Part shown: one piece after another, positions 1 to 9,518 of the stretch
How the letters are laid out: every line of letters begins with the position of its first letter
How positions within the stretch are numbered: position 1 is the stretch's first letter
Source: JAFECT01 sp963838235
GTDB taxonomy: Bacteria > Pseudomonadota > Alphaproteobacteria > Caulobacterales > Caulobacteraceae
DNA: 64,000 nt
Assembly: GCA_963838235.1 (NCBI GenBank)
Contig: CAWIQJ010000005.1
Location: 310,001-374,000 of the forward strand
Reading direction: 5' to 3'
Notes under the pieces: generated by a model
Seen by the model: the letters and a program-made list of their open reading frames with translations, nothing else
What the model was told of the DNA's origin: nothing
Databases searched by the model: none
Program-made: the position numbers and the translations under genes

Positions 1-1
1 C

Positions 2-556
2 ACCTCCGGGGCCTTCTTCGCCAACGCGCTGGTGAAGGGCGACTGGTATGACATCAAGGCCAATATGCACACGGTGCCGGCGCTGGAGACCTTCTCGGGC
101 GACACCTGGGGCGCCAAGGGTGAGACCGGCTTCCGGTTCGGAACGCCGCATCTCTACTTCGAGCCCCTGGCCGACCTGGCCTGGACCTCCACCCACCTGG
201 ACAACGCCAACTTCACCGCCCAGGACACGGTGTTCACCTTCGGCAATGCGACCAGCCTCCGGGGCTCGATCGGAGCGCGGGTCGGCGGCCAGTGGGGGCA
301 ACTCTTGCCCTACGTCGGCCTCTATGCGGCCCAGGAGTTCGACGGCAAGAACAAGATGGCGATGATCACCGGCGGCGGCTGCACCGGCTGTGAGATGGAC
401 ATCGAGGACCTGAAGCCCGGTTCCTACGAACGGGCTGACTTCGGCTTCACCACCACCTCGTGGAACGGCCTGGAAGGGTTCCTCAAGGGCGAGACCGAGT
501 TCGGCGGCAAGACCAGCGGCTTCACCGGCCGCCTGGGCGTGCGCTGGCGCTGGTAG
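2..556 (+). CDS. Autotransporter copy A, 3' end only (beta-barrel translocator)
   Basis: The reading frame is open from the window edge to TAG at 554-556, so only the last ~184 residues are visible. They match the C-terminal barrel of the two downstream autotransporters almost residue for residue: a TSGAFFANAL strand, the HTVPALETF segment, the FGFTTTSWNGLEGF segment and a terminal aromatic residue (RWRW-stop). A terminal aromatic is typical of type Va autotransporter barrels recognised by the BAM complex. The domain would sit in the outer membrane and export an N-terminal passenger that lies outside the window. A CTGC motif (CxxC) falls in a probable surface loop. The DNA is about 97% identical to 8619-9174 by eye, with no gaps. 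A rho-independent terminator follows 26 bp after the stop. Family assignment is secure; the passenger is unknown. Confidence 0.9.
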   Translation, partial: TSGAFFANALVKGDWYDIKANMHTVPALETFSGDTWGAKGETGFRFGTPHLYFEPLADLAWTSTHLDNANFTAQDTVFTFGNATSLRGSIGARVGGQWGQLLPYVGLYAAQEFDGKNKMAMITGGGCTGCEMDIEDLKPGSYERADFGFTTTSWNGLEGFLKGETEFGGKTSGFTGRLGVRWRW

Positions 557-582
557 GCCAACGCAACACCACCGACGACAGG

Positions 583-615
583 GGGCCGGACGCAAGTCCG
601 GCCCTTTCTGTTTTC
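583..615 (+). terminator. Rho-independent terminator after autotransporter A
   Basis: A 9-bp perfect stem (583-591 with 596-604, arm gggccggac) has a GCAA tetraloop and is followed by a T-rich tract (ccctttctgtttt). It lies just after the stop codon of copy A. The same hairpin, with the same loop, occurs after copy B at 9201-9224. Confidence 0.85.
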
Positions 616-917
616 GCTCGCGATTCGGCCCTGCTGAGGCGTTAGGGCGACACCCGATCACTATTCTCAGGTATACGATTTTCGCCCGGTCTCGACGCCG
701 CGAGCCGTCGCCTGGGAAAAACCCCGGAAACTCAAAGCGCAACGCTTCGGCGAATACCGAAAAATTCTTATTTCGCTTGCGCTTAGACCCCGCCGAACAA
801 CCTCGACGGCTATTGAAATTCCCCGGAATCCGAGCGACAGAACCATGTTCGACGACGCGGCGCAGCCGCGGCGTCCTGCCGTGCATCCCGCGCGGCCGAT
901 CCTGAGGGGGATATTCG
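616..917 (+). promoter_or_regulatory. Intergenic leader of autotransporter B
   Basis: About 300 bp without a credible gene. The stretch around 650-830 is less GC-rich than its surroundings, as expected of a promoter region, but I see no convincing -35/-10 pair. A GC-rich inverted repeat (gcggc/gccgc around 858-875) would fold in the leader. The ribosome binding site GAGGGGG at about 904-910 is 7 nt before ATG 918 and resembles the GAGGGGG before copy C. A 200-codon frame starting at 845 overlaps the real gene and is a shadow. Confidence 0.4.
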
Positions 918-1689
918 ATGTCCAAGCGCGTTTCCCGGACGAGCCCGTCTTCCGCCGCCGCGGAATTCGTCCTCAAGCGCAGCGGGAAGCTCTCCCGCGC
1001 CGGCCTGCTGCTGGGCACCGCCCTCGGCTGTTCGATCGCGGTCTTCTCCCTCGGCGCGCCGGGCACGGCCTGGGCCACGAACGAGTGCGGCTCGCTGGTC
1101 ACAGTCAGCGGCGTCGACCAGGTCACCTGCGCGCCGGGCGGCTACCCCTCGGGCATCACCTACACCGACAACAGCGGCAACCCGGTGGTCGTCACCCTGG
1201 GGTCGGGCGCCGATCCGAGTTCCGGAAGCGGCGTCTTCGTCGAGAATCAGTCGTCAGGAGCCTACGCCGGCGTCATCGTCGACGCGGGGTCGACCATCAA
1301 CGTCTTCGGCGGCGCCGGGGTCGGCGACTACACCACCGCCGGCGGCACGGCCTTCGTGAAGGCCTACGGAAACGTCTTCGGCAACGCCAACGCCATCTAC
1401 GCCGATGCGATCGGCGGCGGGAATGTCTACGTCTCGACCTTCGCTGAGATTCTATCGCCCGGCAACATGATCAATGCGAGGTCCTCGGGCGGCAACGTCG
1501 AGGTCTACGCGAGCTACATCGGCGAGACCACTTCGGGCCCCACCGGCACAACAACGGGCATCAAGCTTTACGCGGCCGGTGGGTCCGGGGACACGGTCGT
1601 CGGGCCGCGCGGGATCAATCTCACGTCGGCAACCGGCTATGCGGTGGGCGTGAACTCGGCTGCGACCTTCGACAATACGACCAAGATTT

Positions 1690-4600
1690 ATGGAAGCGTG
1701 AACGTCACCGGCTATACCGGCGCGCTCGGCATCAAGACGTCTTCTGCCTATACCGCCACCACGACCGTCTATGGGGACGTAACGGTTACCTCCGGTTACG
1801 CCGGCAAGGGCGGCGGTCCTGCGACCGGCATCATCACGGTCGGTTCGGACTACGCGGCGACCAATGTCTTCGGCAGCGTGACCGTCACGGCGCTGAACGG
1901 CGTGGCCCTGGGCATCGAGACCGCGAGCTTCAACGGCAGCAGCGTCTATGTGAGCGGCAGCGTCTTGGCGACCGGTGATCTGGGCGCCACGGCGGTCTAC
2001 GACGTCACGCTCTACGACCATAACGCCACCGTACAGGTCGGCGGCGACGTTTCGGCCTATTCGAACGCCGGATTCCGCGATGGGCGTGTTCGCCGCCGCG
2101 GGCAATGTCGGCGCCAACGACTATACCTATGTCGGCGTCAACGTCGGCGGCAACGTCACCGCCATCGGGGCGACCAGTGCGATCGGCATCGAAGCCACGA
2201 ACCTGGGCGGCGAGGTCTACGTCACCGTCGGCGGTTCCGTAACCGCCATCTCCATCGGAGACGCCACCGGCATCGAAACCTATGCGCACGGCCGGGACTA
2301 CGCCGGCAGTTCGGTGATCAACGTCGGCGGCGACGTGGGCGTCCTGTCGCTCACGGGCAACGCGACCGGCATCAAAGCCTCCGCCTACGGCAATCTGTAT
2401 ACGACGGTCGGCGGCAATGTGACCGCGGTCGCCGACGGCGGCGTGGCGGTCGGCGTCGAGTCGTACGTGACCCGCGGCGCCTACAACAACAACGTGCACG
2501 TCTACGGCGACGTCACCGCGTCCGGCTACGCCGGCGCCATCGGTGTCCTGGTGAGCGAAAGCGGCTCCGGCGTCAGCCTGGGCAACGTCGTCATCGGCGG
2601 CAATGTGACCGCGGAGACGGTCAATGGCTACGCCGTCGGGGTGGAAATCACGCAAGCCGAGACCGCGAACGTGACGATCGGCGGCAATGCCTACGCCCTC
2701 TCCGAGACCGGCAATGCGACGGCGGTCAAGGCCTACGCCCAATATGACGTCAACATCAGCGTTGGCGGCGACGCGCGTGCTGTCGCCTACGGCCGTGCGT
2801 TTGGCGTCTACGGCACGTCGGCGCACGGCAATACGACCATTACCGTGGGCGAGAACGCCGGCGCCTATTCGGCAAACAGCGCCTACGCCGTGGGTGCGGT
2901 CGCCGAGGACGGCGCGGTCAATGTGACCGTGGACGGCGACGTCTTCGCCACCGGCAACCGTGCGGTCGGCGTCGAAATGGCCGGCGCCACCTACGCCAAC
3001 CTCACCATCGGCGGTTCGATCGACGTGCAGTCAAATCACGACGGGGCCTACGGCGTGTTCTCGATCGGCGCCGGGGATGTGAACATCAACGTGGGCGGCA
3101 ACGTCTACGTGAACTCGAGCTACGGGCAAGCGATCGGGATGTTTGTCGAAACGCTCGGCAACGCGACGATCAATATCACGGGCAACCTCTACGCGACCGG
3201 TTCGAACGGCGACGCGGTGGGCGTGCTCGAAGTCGGCTTGGGCAGCGGCTACACCAGCAGTGTCAGCGTCGGCGGCAACGTCACGGTCGAGGGCTACTAT
3301 GGCGCCGTAGGCATCGAGGCGGTCAATACGAGCGTCCACGTCACCGTCGGCGGCAACCTGTATGTGGCCTCCGGCGCCGGCGACGCGGTCGGCATCGAGA
3401 CGGAATCCTACGGCGCGGCGGTCACGGTGGACGGCAATGCGACGGCCAAGTCCTTCGCCGGCGACGCCACGACCATCGAGGTGATTCCCTCGGGGCCGGC
3501 AACGGCTTCATCACCGTCGGCGGCGACGTCTATGCCGGCTCGGGCCTGGGCAACGCCACGGGCATCGTCGATACCGCACCGTTCATCAACGTTCAGGTGG
3601 ATGGCAACGTCACGGCCCACGGCTACACCGGCGCGCTCGGCGTGGGCGTCTACGGCGGCAACGTGGCCGTCTACATCGACGGCAATGTCGATGTGACGAC
3701 GGTGAACGGCAACGCCATCGGCGTGAAGGCCTACGGCGACGAATACGTCTTCATCGGCGGCAACGCGACGGTCTACAGCACCCACGGACTTGCGATCGCT
3801 GTGCTGGGCAATTCGACCGGCTACATGGGCGTCCATGTCGACGGCAATATTTACGCCGGCACCGGCGACGGCGAGGCGGCCGGTATCGACACCGCCAGCT
3901 TGGGCGACACCCTTACCTTCGTCGGCGGCAATATCGTCGCCAAGGCTCAGAGCGGCGCCGTCGCGATCGGTCTGCTCGAGTCCGCAGCAGGCGGCGCCAT
4001 TGTCACGGTGGACGGCGACATCTACGCCGGGGCGGCCCTCGGGGTCGCCGAGGGCGCGGTTGTCGTGGGCCTCAACTACGCCAGCCTTTACGTGGATGGA
4101 AACATCACCGCCAAGGCCTACGTCGAGGCGGTCGGCGCCGAGGTAGAGGGCAGCGGCGAGGCGTACCTCTTTGTCGGCGGGAATGTCTACGCCGGCTCTT
4201 CGAAAGGCGTCGCCGTCGGCTTGGCGGTTATAAGCCCGGACTATGCGCACGCCGTCATCGACGGCGATGTGGTCGCCAAAGGCTATGCCGAGGCCGTCGG
4301 CCTCGAGGCGGTCGGCGGATACGTCAACGTGGTCGTCGGCGGCAACGTGGTTGCGATGTCGGTGACCGGCTACGCCATCGGCGCCGTCATCGAGGGCGAC
4401 AGCTCGATCTATATCGGCGGCAACGCCATTGCGATCGCCGGCGCGGGCAATGCGACCGCGGTGACCATGACCAGCACCGGCGACGGCTTTGTCGACGTGC
4501 ACCAGAATGTCTACGCCAAGGGGACCGGCGCGGCGACGGGCGTCACCGACAGCGGTTACGACTACACGTCCGTGACCGTCGGCGGCTACGTCACCGCCCT

Positions 4601-5990
4601 GGCGGGAACCGGCGACGCCAACGGCGTCTACGCCTACTCCAAGTACGGGACCGCCAAGTCTTCGTCGGCGGCAATGTGACGGCGATCTCGACGGACGCGA
4701 AGGCGTATGGCGTAACGGCGCAGGGGGCGGTCTATGCCTACGCCAATGTCTTCGGCAACGTCGTGGTCCAGGGCCCCGGGCTCGCGGTCGGCGTGCAAGC
4801 GTTCGGGCTCGACTACGCGGAGATCACGGTCGGCGGCAACGTCTCGGCCAGTTCGGTCAACGGGGAAGCCCTCGGCGTTTTCGCCATCTCGGGCGGCGAC
4901 GTCGATGAGTACGTCGGTGGCAGCATCCTGGCCTACAGCGAACACGGCAATGCCTATGGCGCCTTTGCCGATGCGGGCGCGACCGCATTCGTCACGGTCG
5001 CCGGCAATGCGGAGGCGATCTCCAAGTACGGCATCGCCGTCGGCGTCTCGGCCTCGGCCAATTATGACGCCGACGTCTACGTCACGGGGACCGCGGTCGC
5101 GATCAGTGAGTACGGCGGCAGTGCGACGGCGGTCTATGCCGAGGCCGGCAATTATACGCGCGTCTACGCCGGCGGCGTCCTCGCCGAAGCGCTTCACGGT
5201 AACGCCACGGGCGTCTATGCGACCGGCGTCGACGGAGCAACCGTGGACGTCAGCGGCGACGTCGAGGCGATCGGCCTGATCAGCGCCACGGGTATTAACG
5301 CCTACAGCGAGACGGGCTACGCCAATGTGACTGTCGGCGGCAACGTCCTTGTCGAGTCGGACGGGGCCGCAATCGGCGTCGAGCTGAAGGCCGCGACCTA
5401 CGGCAACGTGACGGTGGACGGAAACGTCTATTCGAAGTCCTTCTACGGCGCTGCGACGGGCATCACCGCGACGGCCGCCGGCGGCGACATGGGGGTCTAT
5501 GTCGGCGGCACGGTGACGGCGATCGGCACGACCAGCGCAATCGGCGTTTACGCGCGCAGCACCATCGGCAATGCGGACGTGACCGTCGAAGGCGACGTGA
5601 ACGCAATCGCCGACACGGGCACGGCGGAAGGCGTCGTGGCGGAGGGCGCCCTCTACGCCGACGTCGTGATCCACGGCAATGTCACGGCCTATTCGACCGG
5701 CGGAACCGCCGTCGGCATCGAGGCGGTTGGGGACAGCGGGGCGTACGTTATTGTCGACGGTTCAGTCTATGCGCGCAGCGTCTCGGGCGCCGGCGCCATC
5801 GGCGTCGTCGCGGCGTCCCTCGGCAACGTCGGCGTCACCATCGACGGTCCGGTCGAAGTCATCGGCACGGTCGCCTACGGCGTCGTCGCCGAGAGCGTCG
5901 GCGGCGGCGATGTCACCGTCGACGTCGGCAACGTCACCGTGCATCAAAGCGGCGCAACCGGTCCGTATCAGGGCGCCGGCATCGTCACCT
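1690..5990 (+). repeat. Type A passenger repeats of autotransporter B
   Basis: Imperfect tandem units of about 28 residues (about 84 bp) carry the core VGGNVxAxSxxGxAxGV. The DNA core is ggcggcaa(c/t)gt. The regular Gly/Val/Asn spacing suggests stacked beta-strand coils, as in parallel beta-helix passengers. The fold is inferred. The block crosses three of the five frame breaks. Confidence 0.85.
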
Positions 5991-6019
5991 ACGCCAGCGG
6001 CGTCACCAACATCACGGCC

Positions 6020-7490
6020 GACAACATCTATACGACCGGCAACTTCACCGACGGCATCCGCGCAGGCCGGCAGAGCCTGGACAACGGCGACACCTACATC
6101 ACCGTGAACTCGGTCGAGACCACCGGCGCCTATTCGCCGGGCGTCTACGTCTACGGGCCCGGCAACGCCACGGTGACCATCGGCACGGCCTACACCAAGG
6201 GCCTGGAGTCGGACGGCGTCTACGCGGTCTCGACCCTCGGCGGCGTGAGCGTGACCTCGACCATGGTCATGACGCTGGGCGACTACTCGGACGGCGTCTA
6301 CGCGGGGAGCCACGACGGCAACGTGCTGGTGAACTCCAACACGGTGATCACCTTGGGCGCCTACTCCGACGGCGTGCACGGCTACAGCTACAACGGCACG
6401 ACGACGATCAACTCGACCTACGTGAAGACCTCAGGCTACCACTCCGAAGGCATCTACGCCTATGGCTGGCTGGGCGCGACGGTGAACTCCGGTGCGGTCA
6501 AGACCTACGGCGCCTACGCCGACGGCATCCACGCCATCTCCAACAACGGCATGGCCAATGTCACCTCGTCCTACGTCCTGACCACGGGCACGGCGTCGGT
6601 GGGCATCTACGCCTACGGCAGTGACGGCGTGAACGTGAACTCCGGCACGGTGAAGACCTACGGCGAGTTCGCCACCGGCATTATGGCGGTCGCGCCGAAC
6701 GGCGCGGCCAACGTCACCTCGCACTATGTGCAGACATCGGGCGACTACGCGACCGGCATCAACGCCTACGGCTACTACGGCGCGTCGGTGAACAACACCG
6801 GTCTGGTCCGCACCTACGGCTACAAGTCCGACGGCATCGTCGCCAACGCCTACGACGGCGATGTCACGGTGACCTCCAACGTGGTGGTGACCTACGGCGA
6901 CTACTCGCGCGGCATCGCGGCCGAGACTATCAACGGCAACGTCAGCGTGACCGTGGAGGACGAGGGCGGGGTGTTCACCTACGGCTACGCCGCCGACGCC
7001 GTCTACGCGGTGACCTTTAACGGCACAGTCACGGTGACCAACGACGGCACGCTCGGGACCAGCGGCGACTTCTCCGACGGCATCTTCGCGGCGTCGGTGT
7101 CGGGCGGTAACGTCTACATCAACAACTACGGCACGATCCTGACGAAGGGCTTCGACGCGCCGGGCATCTACGCCTTCGCCAACGGCGGCACGGTCGACGT
7201 CTACAACGGCGGCCTGATCAAGACCGAGGGCGAGTTCTCCACCGGCGTGTTCGCTGCGGGTGTCTACGGGACCACAGTCATCAACGAGGGCGTAGTGGCC
7301 ACCTACGGCGACTTCGCCTACGGCATCGAAGCCCTGGCGGTGAACGGCGACGTCTACGTGCGCAACGACGGGGTGGTCTACACCTACGGCTTCAACTCCA
7401 CCGGCATCGACGCGGTGGTGGTCGGCTCGGGCACGGCCGAGGTGGTCAACATCGGCGAGGTGTTCGCCTACAACGGCGTCGGCGTCTATG
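6020..7490 (+). repeat. Type B passenger repeats of autotransporter B
   Basis: The repeat class changes at about 6020 to units of about 25 residues with cores such as TxGDYSDGIYA and VNSGTVKTYG. The block leads to the linker before the barrel. The same switch, in the same order, occurs in copy C at about 23130. Confidence 0.85.
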
Positions 7491-8618
7491 CGCGGGGGAC
7501 CTTCGCCGAAGTTTATAACTTCGGTTCGATTTACGGCGGCCACGGCGGCGTGATCGTCGAACTCGAGCGACGGCAGCTACATCTACAACAGAGGTACCAT
7601 CAAGGGCGGCGGCGGCTATGCCATCGGCGCCTACGGGGCCTCAGTCTATATCGAGAACAAGGGCGCGATCTACGGCTACGCGATCCTGCACACCTCGGAC
7701 AACACCCTGAACAACCAGGGCCGGTGGTTCGCCTACGGCAACTCGTACTTCGGCTACGGCAACGACGTGGTGAACAACCACGGCATCATCGACGTGGCGC
7801 CGTTCTCCGGTTCGGCCACCACGGTGGTGTGGAGCGGGGTGACGGTGTTCAACAACTCCAACCTGGTGGATCTGCGCAACGGCCACACCGGCGACGTGTT
7901 CATCCTGGACGGCAACGGCGGGGTAGGCACGGTCTGGAACGGCCTGGCGGGTTCGACCCTGGCGGTCGATGCGTCGCTGACCACCGCGCTCAGCTCCGAT
8001 GAGATGATCGTCGGCGCGGCCAACGGTTCGACCTCTCTGATTGTGCACGATGTGAACCCGGGTTCGCCCGGCTCGCTGAACTTCGTGGGAACCACGGTGG
8101 TGCACGCGGCCTCGGGCACGGCGTCCAACTTCACCTGGGGCGGCGAGCAGAAGGGCTTCATCCAGTACGAACTGCAGTTCTTCTCCGGCCCGGTGGACTG
8201 GAACATTGTGGCCCTGCCGGGTCAGGCCGCCTTCGAGATGCTGAAGGCGCCGGAGATGGCCCAGGACTTCTGGCGCAGGACCGGCGACGCCTGGTCGGCC
8301 CGCGAACAGGAGGTCAGGGACTCGATGTGGGGCTCCGCGCCTCCGACCCGCGGCGAAGGCTGGGAGATGTGGGCCCAGGCCCAGGTGGGCGGCGAGCAGC
8401 TCGACAGGACCGAGACCTTCAACGTCCAGGGCATGAACTTCTCACCCAACCTGTCGACGACTAGACTGGCGCGGCTTCCAGATGGGCGGGGACAACTGGA
8501 CCTCGAAGAACTGGCTGTGGGGCTTCACCGGCGGGTTCCTCGAGCAGAACTCGGTGTTCCACTTCGACAAGAACTCCTTCGACATCACCGGCTGGAACGT
8601 GGGCGCCTACACCGGCTT

Positions 8619-9224
8619 CACCTCCGGGGCCTTCTTCGCCAACGCGCTCGTGAAGGGCGACTGGTATGACATCAAGGCCAATATGCACACGGTGCCGGCG
8701 CTGGAGACCTTCTCGGGCGACACCTGGGGCGCCAAGGGTGAGACCGGCTTCCGGTTCGGAACGCCGCATCTCTACTTCGAGCCCCTGGCCGACCTGGCCT
8801 GGACCTCCACCCACCTGGACAACGCCAACTTCACCGCCCAGGACACGGTGTTCACCTTCGGCAATGCGACCAGCCTCCGGGGCTCGATCGGAGCCCGGGT
8901 CGGCGGCCAGTGGGGACAGCTCTTGCCCTATGTGGGCCTCTACGCGGCCCAGGAGTTCGACGGCAAGAACAAGATGGCGATGATCACCGGCGGCGGCTGC
9001 ACCGGCTGTGACATGGACATCGAGGACCTGAAGCCCGGCGCCCACGAACGGGCTGACTTCGGGTTCACCACCACCTCGTGGAACGGCCTGGAAGGGTTCC
9101 TCAAGGGCGAGACCGAGTTCGGCGGCAAGACCAGCGGCTTCACCGGCCGCCTGGGCGTCCGCTGGCGCTGGTAGGCCACGCCAAACACCACCGACGGCAG
9201 GGGGCCGGACGCAAGTCCGGCCCC
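8619..9224 (+). repeat. Near-identical 3' end shared with autotransporter A
   Basis: 8619-9174 aligns without gaps to 1-556 at roughly 97% identity by eye. Similarity continues past the stop codon through the terminator (557-604 versus 9175-9224), with small differences in the spacer. The corresponding end of copy C (26900-27455) encodes a homologous barrel but is clearly more diverged and lacks the shared terminator. This fits recent duplication or gene conversion between A and B. Confidence 0.9.
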
Positions 9225-9230
9225 TTTTCT
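9201..9230 (+). terminator. Rho-independent terminator after autotransporter B
   Basis: A 10-bp perfect stem (9201-9210 with 9215-9224), GCAA loop, then ttttct. It is the same hairpin as after copy A with one more base pair. Confidence 0.88.
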
Positions 9231-9518
9231 TCCTGATTCGCCGACCCCCAGGCCCGGGCAAAAGGCCCTGAAAATCAGGGATCCGGTGATCGTGTCGCAA
9301 AAATTTGTCTCGCTGCGGCCGAGCTTACCGTCGCTGTTTTTATTGGACTTTTACCCAGGTCGGGCACGTTGTCTGCCCAAAACTGGGTTCATTTGATCGA
9401 ACGCAATTTCCGAAATCTTGCAGTCCGCGGGGGGATCGGAGAGAAATCTGCATTCTACCTCCTGCGCGCTGGGCGCGGGGGGTCGGCCGTGGGCTACGGC
9501 CGTTGAGGGGGTTACTCC
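9231..9518 (+). promoter_or_regulatory. Leader of the giant autotransporter with nested stem-loop
   Basis: An intergenic stretch of 288 bp. At 9353-9388 lies a nested inverted repeat: outer arms acccag/ctgggt (9353-9358, 9383-9388) and inner arms gggca/tgccc (9362-9366, 9374-9378). It sits about 130 bp before the start codon, so it could be an operator or a 5'-leader hairpin. No clear -35/-10 pair was found. The ribosome binding site GAGGGGGT (9505-9512) precedes ATG 9519. A frame starting at 9305 is not credible. Confidence 0.4.

Larger units (their letters stand above)
918..9174 (+). pseudogene. Autotransporter copy B, interrupted by five apparent frameshifts
   Basis: Restored, the gene encodes about 2750 residues. 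It has a ~53-residue signal peptide ending in AWA, a Cys-containing N-cap (NECG, then VTCAPGG), ~28-residue repeats with a VGGNV core (about 1690-5990), ~25-residue repeats with a T-G-YSDGIYA core (about 6020-7490), a linker (NNQGRWFAYG to WNIVALP) and a C-terminal barrel ending in RWRW. Coding frame changes at about 2070 (an extra G), 3491-3494 (a G run one short), 4656-4657 (one G lost), 7559 (an extra G) and 8456-8472 (a scrambled stretch, net -2). Repeat homology continues on both sides of every break, so this was or is one gene. As written, translation ends soon after residue 390. Alternatives are pseudogene, phase-variable gene, or assembly indels. The giant neighbour of the same composition has none, which favours real decay, but reads are needed to decide. 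Confidence 0.8.

Noticed and set aside
2005..2826. Apparent extra proteins in alternative frames of copy B
   Set aside because: They are Arg-rich shadows. The real coding frame is set by the VGGNV repeat pattern and shifts only at the five breaks.
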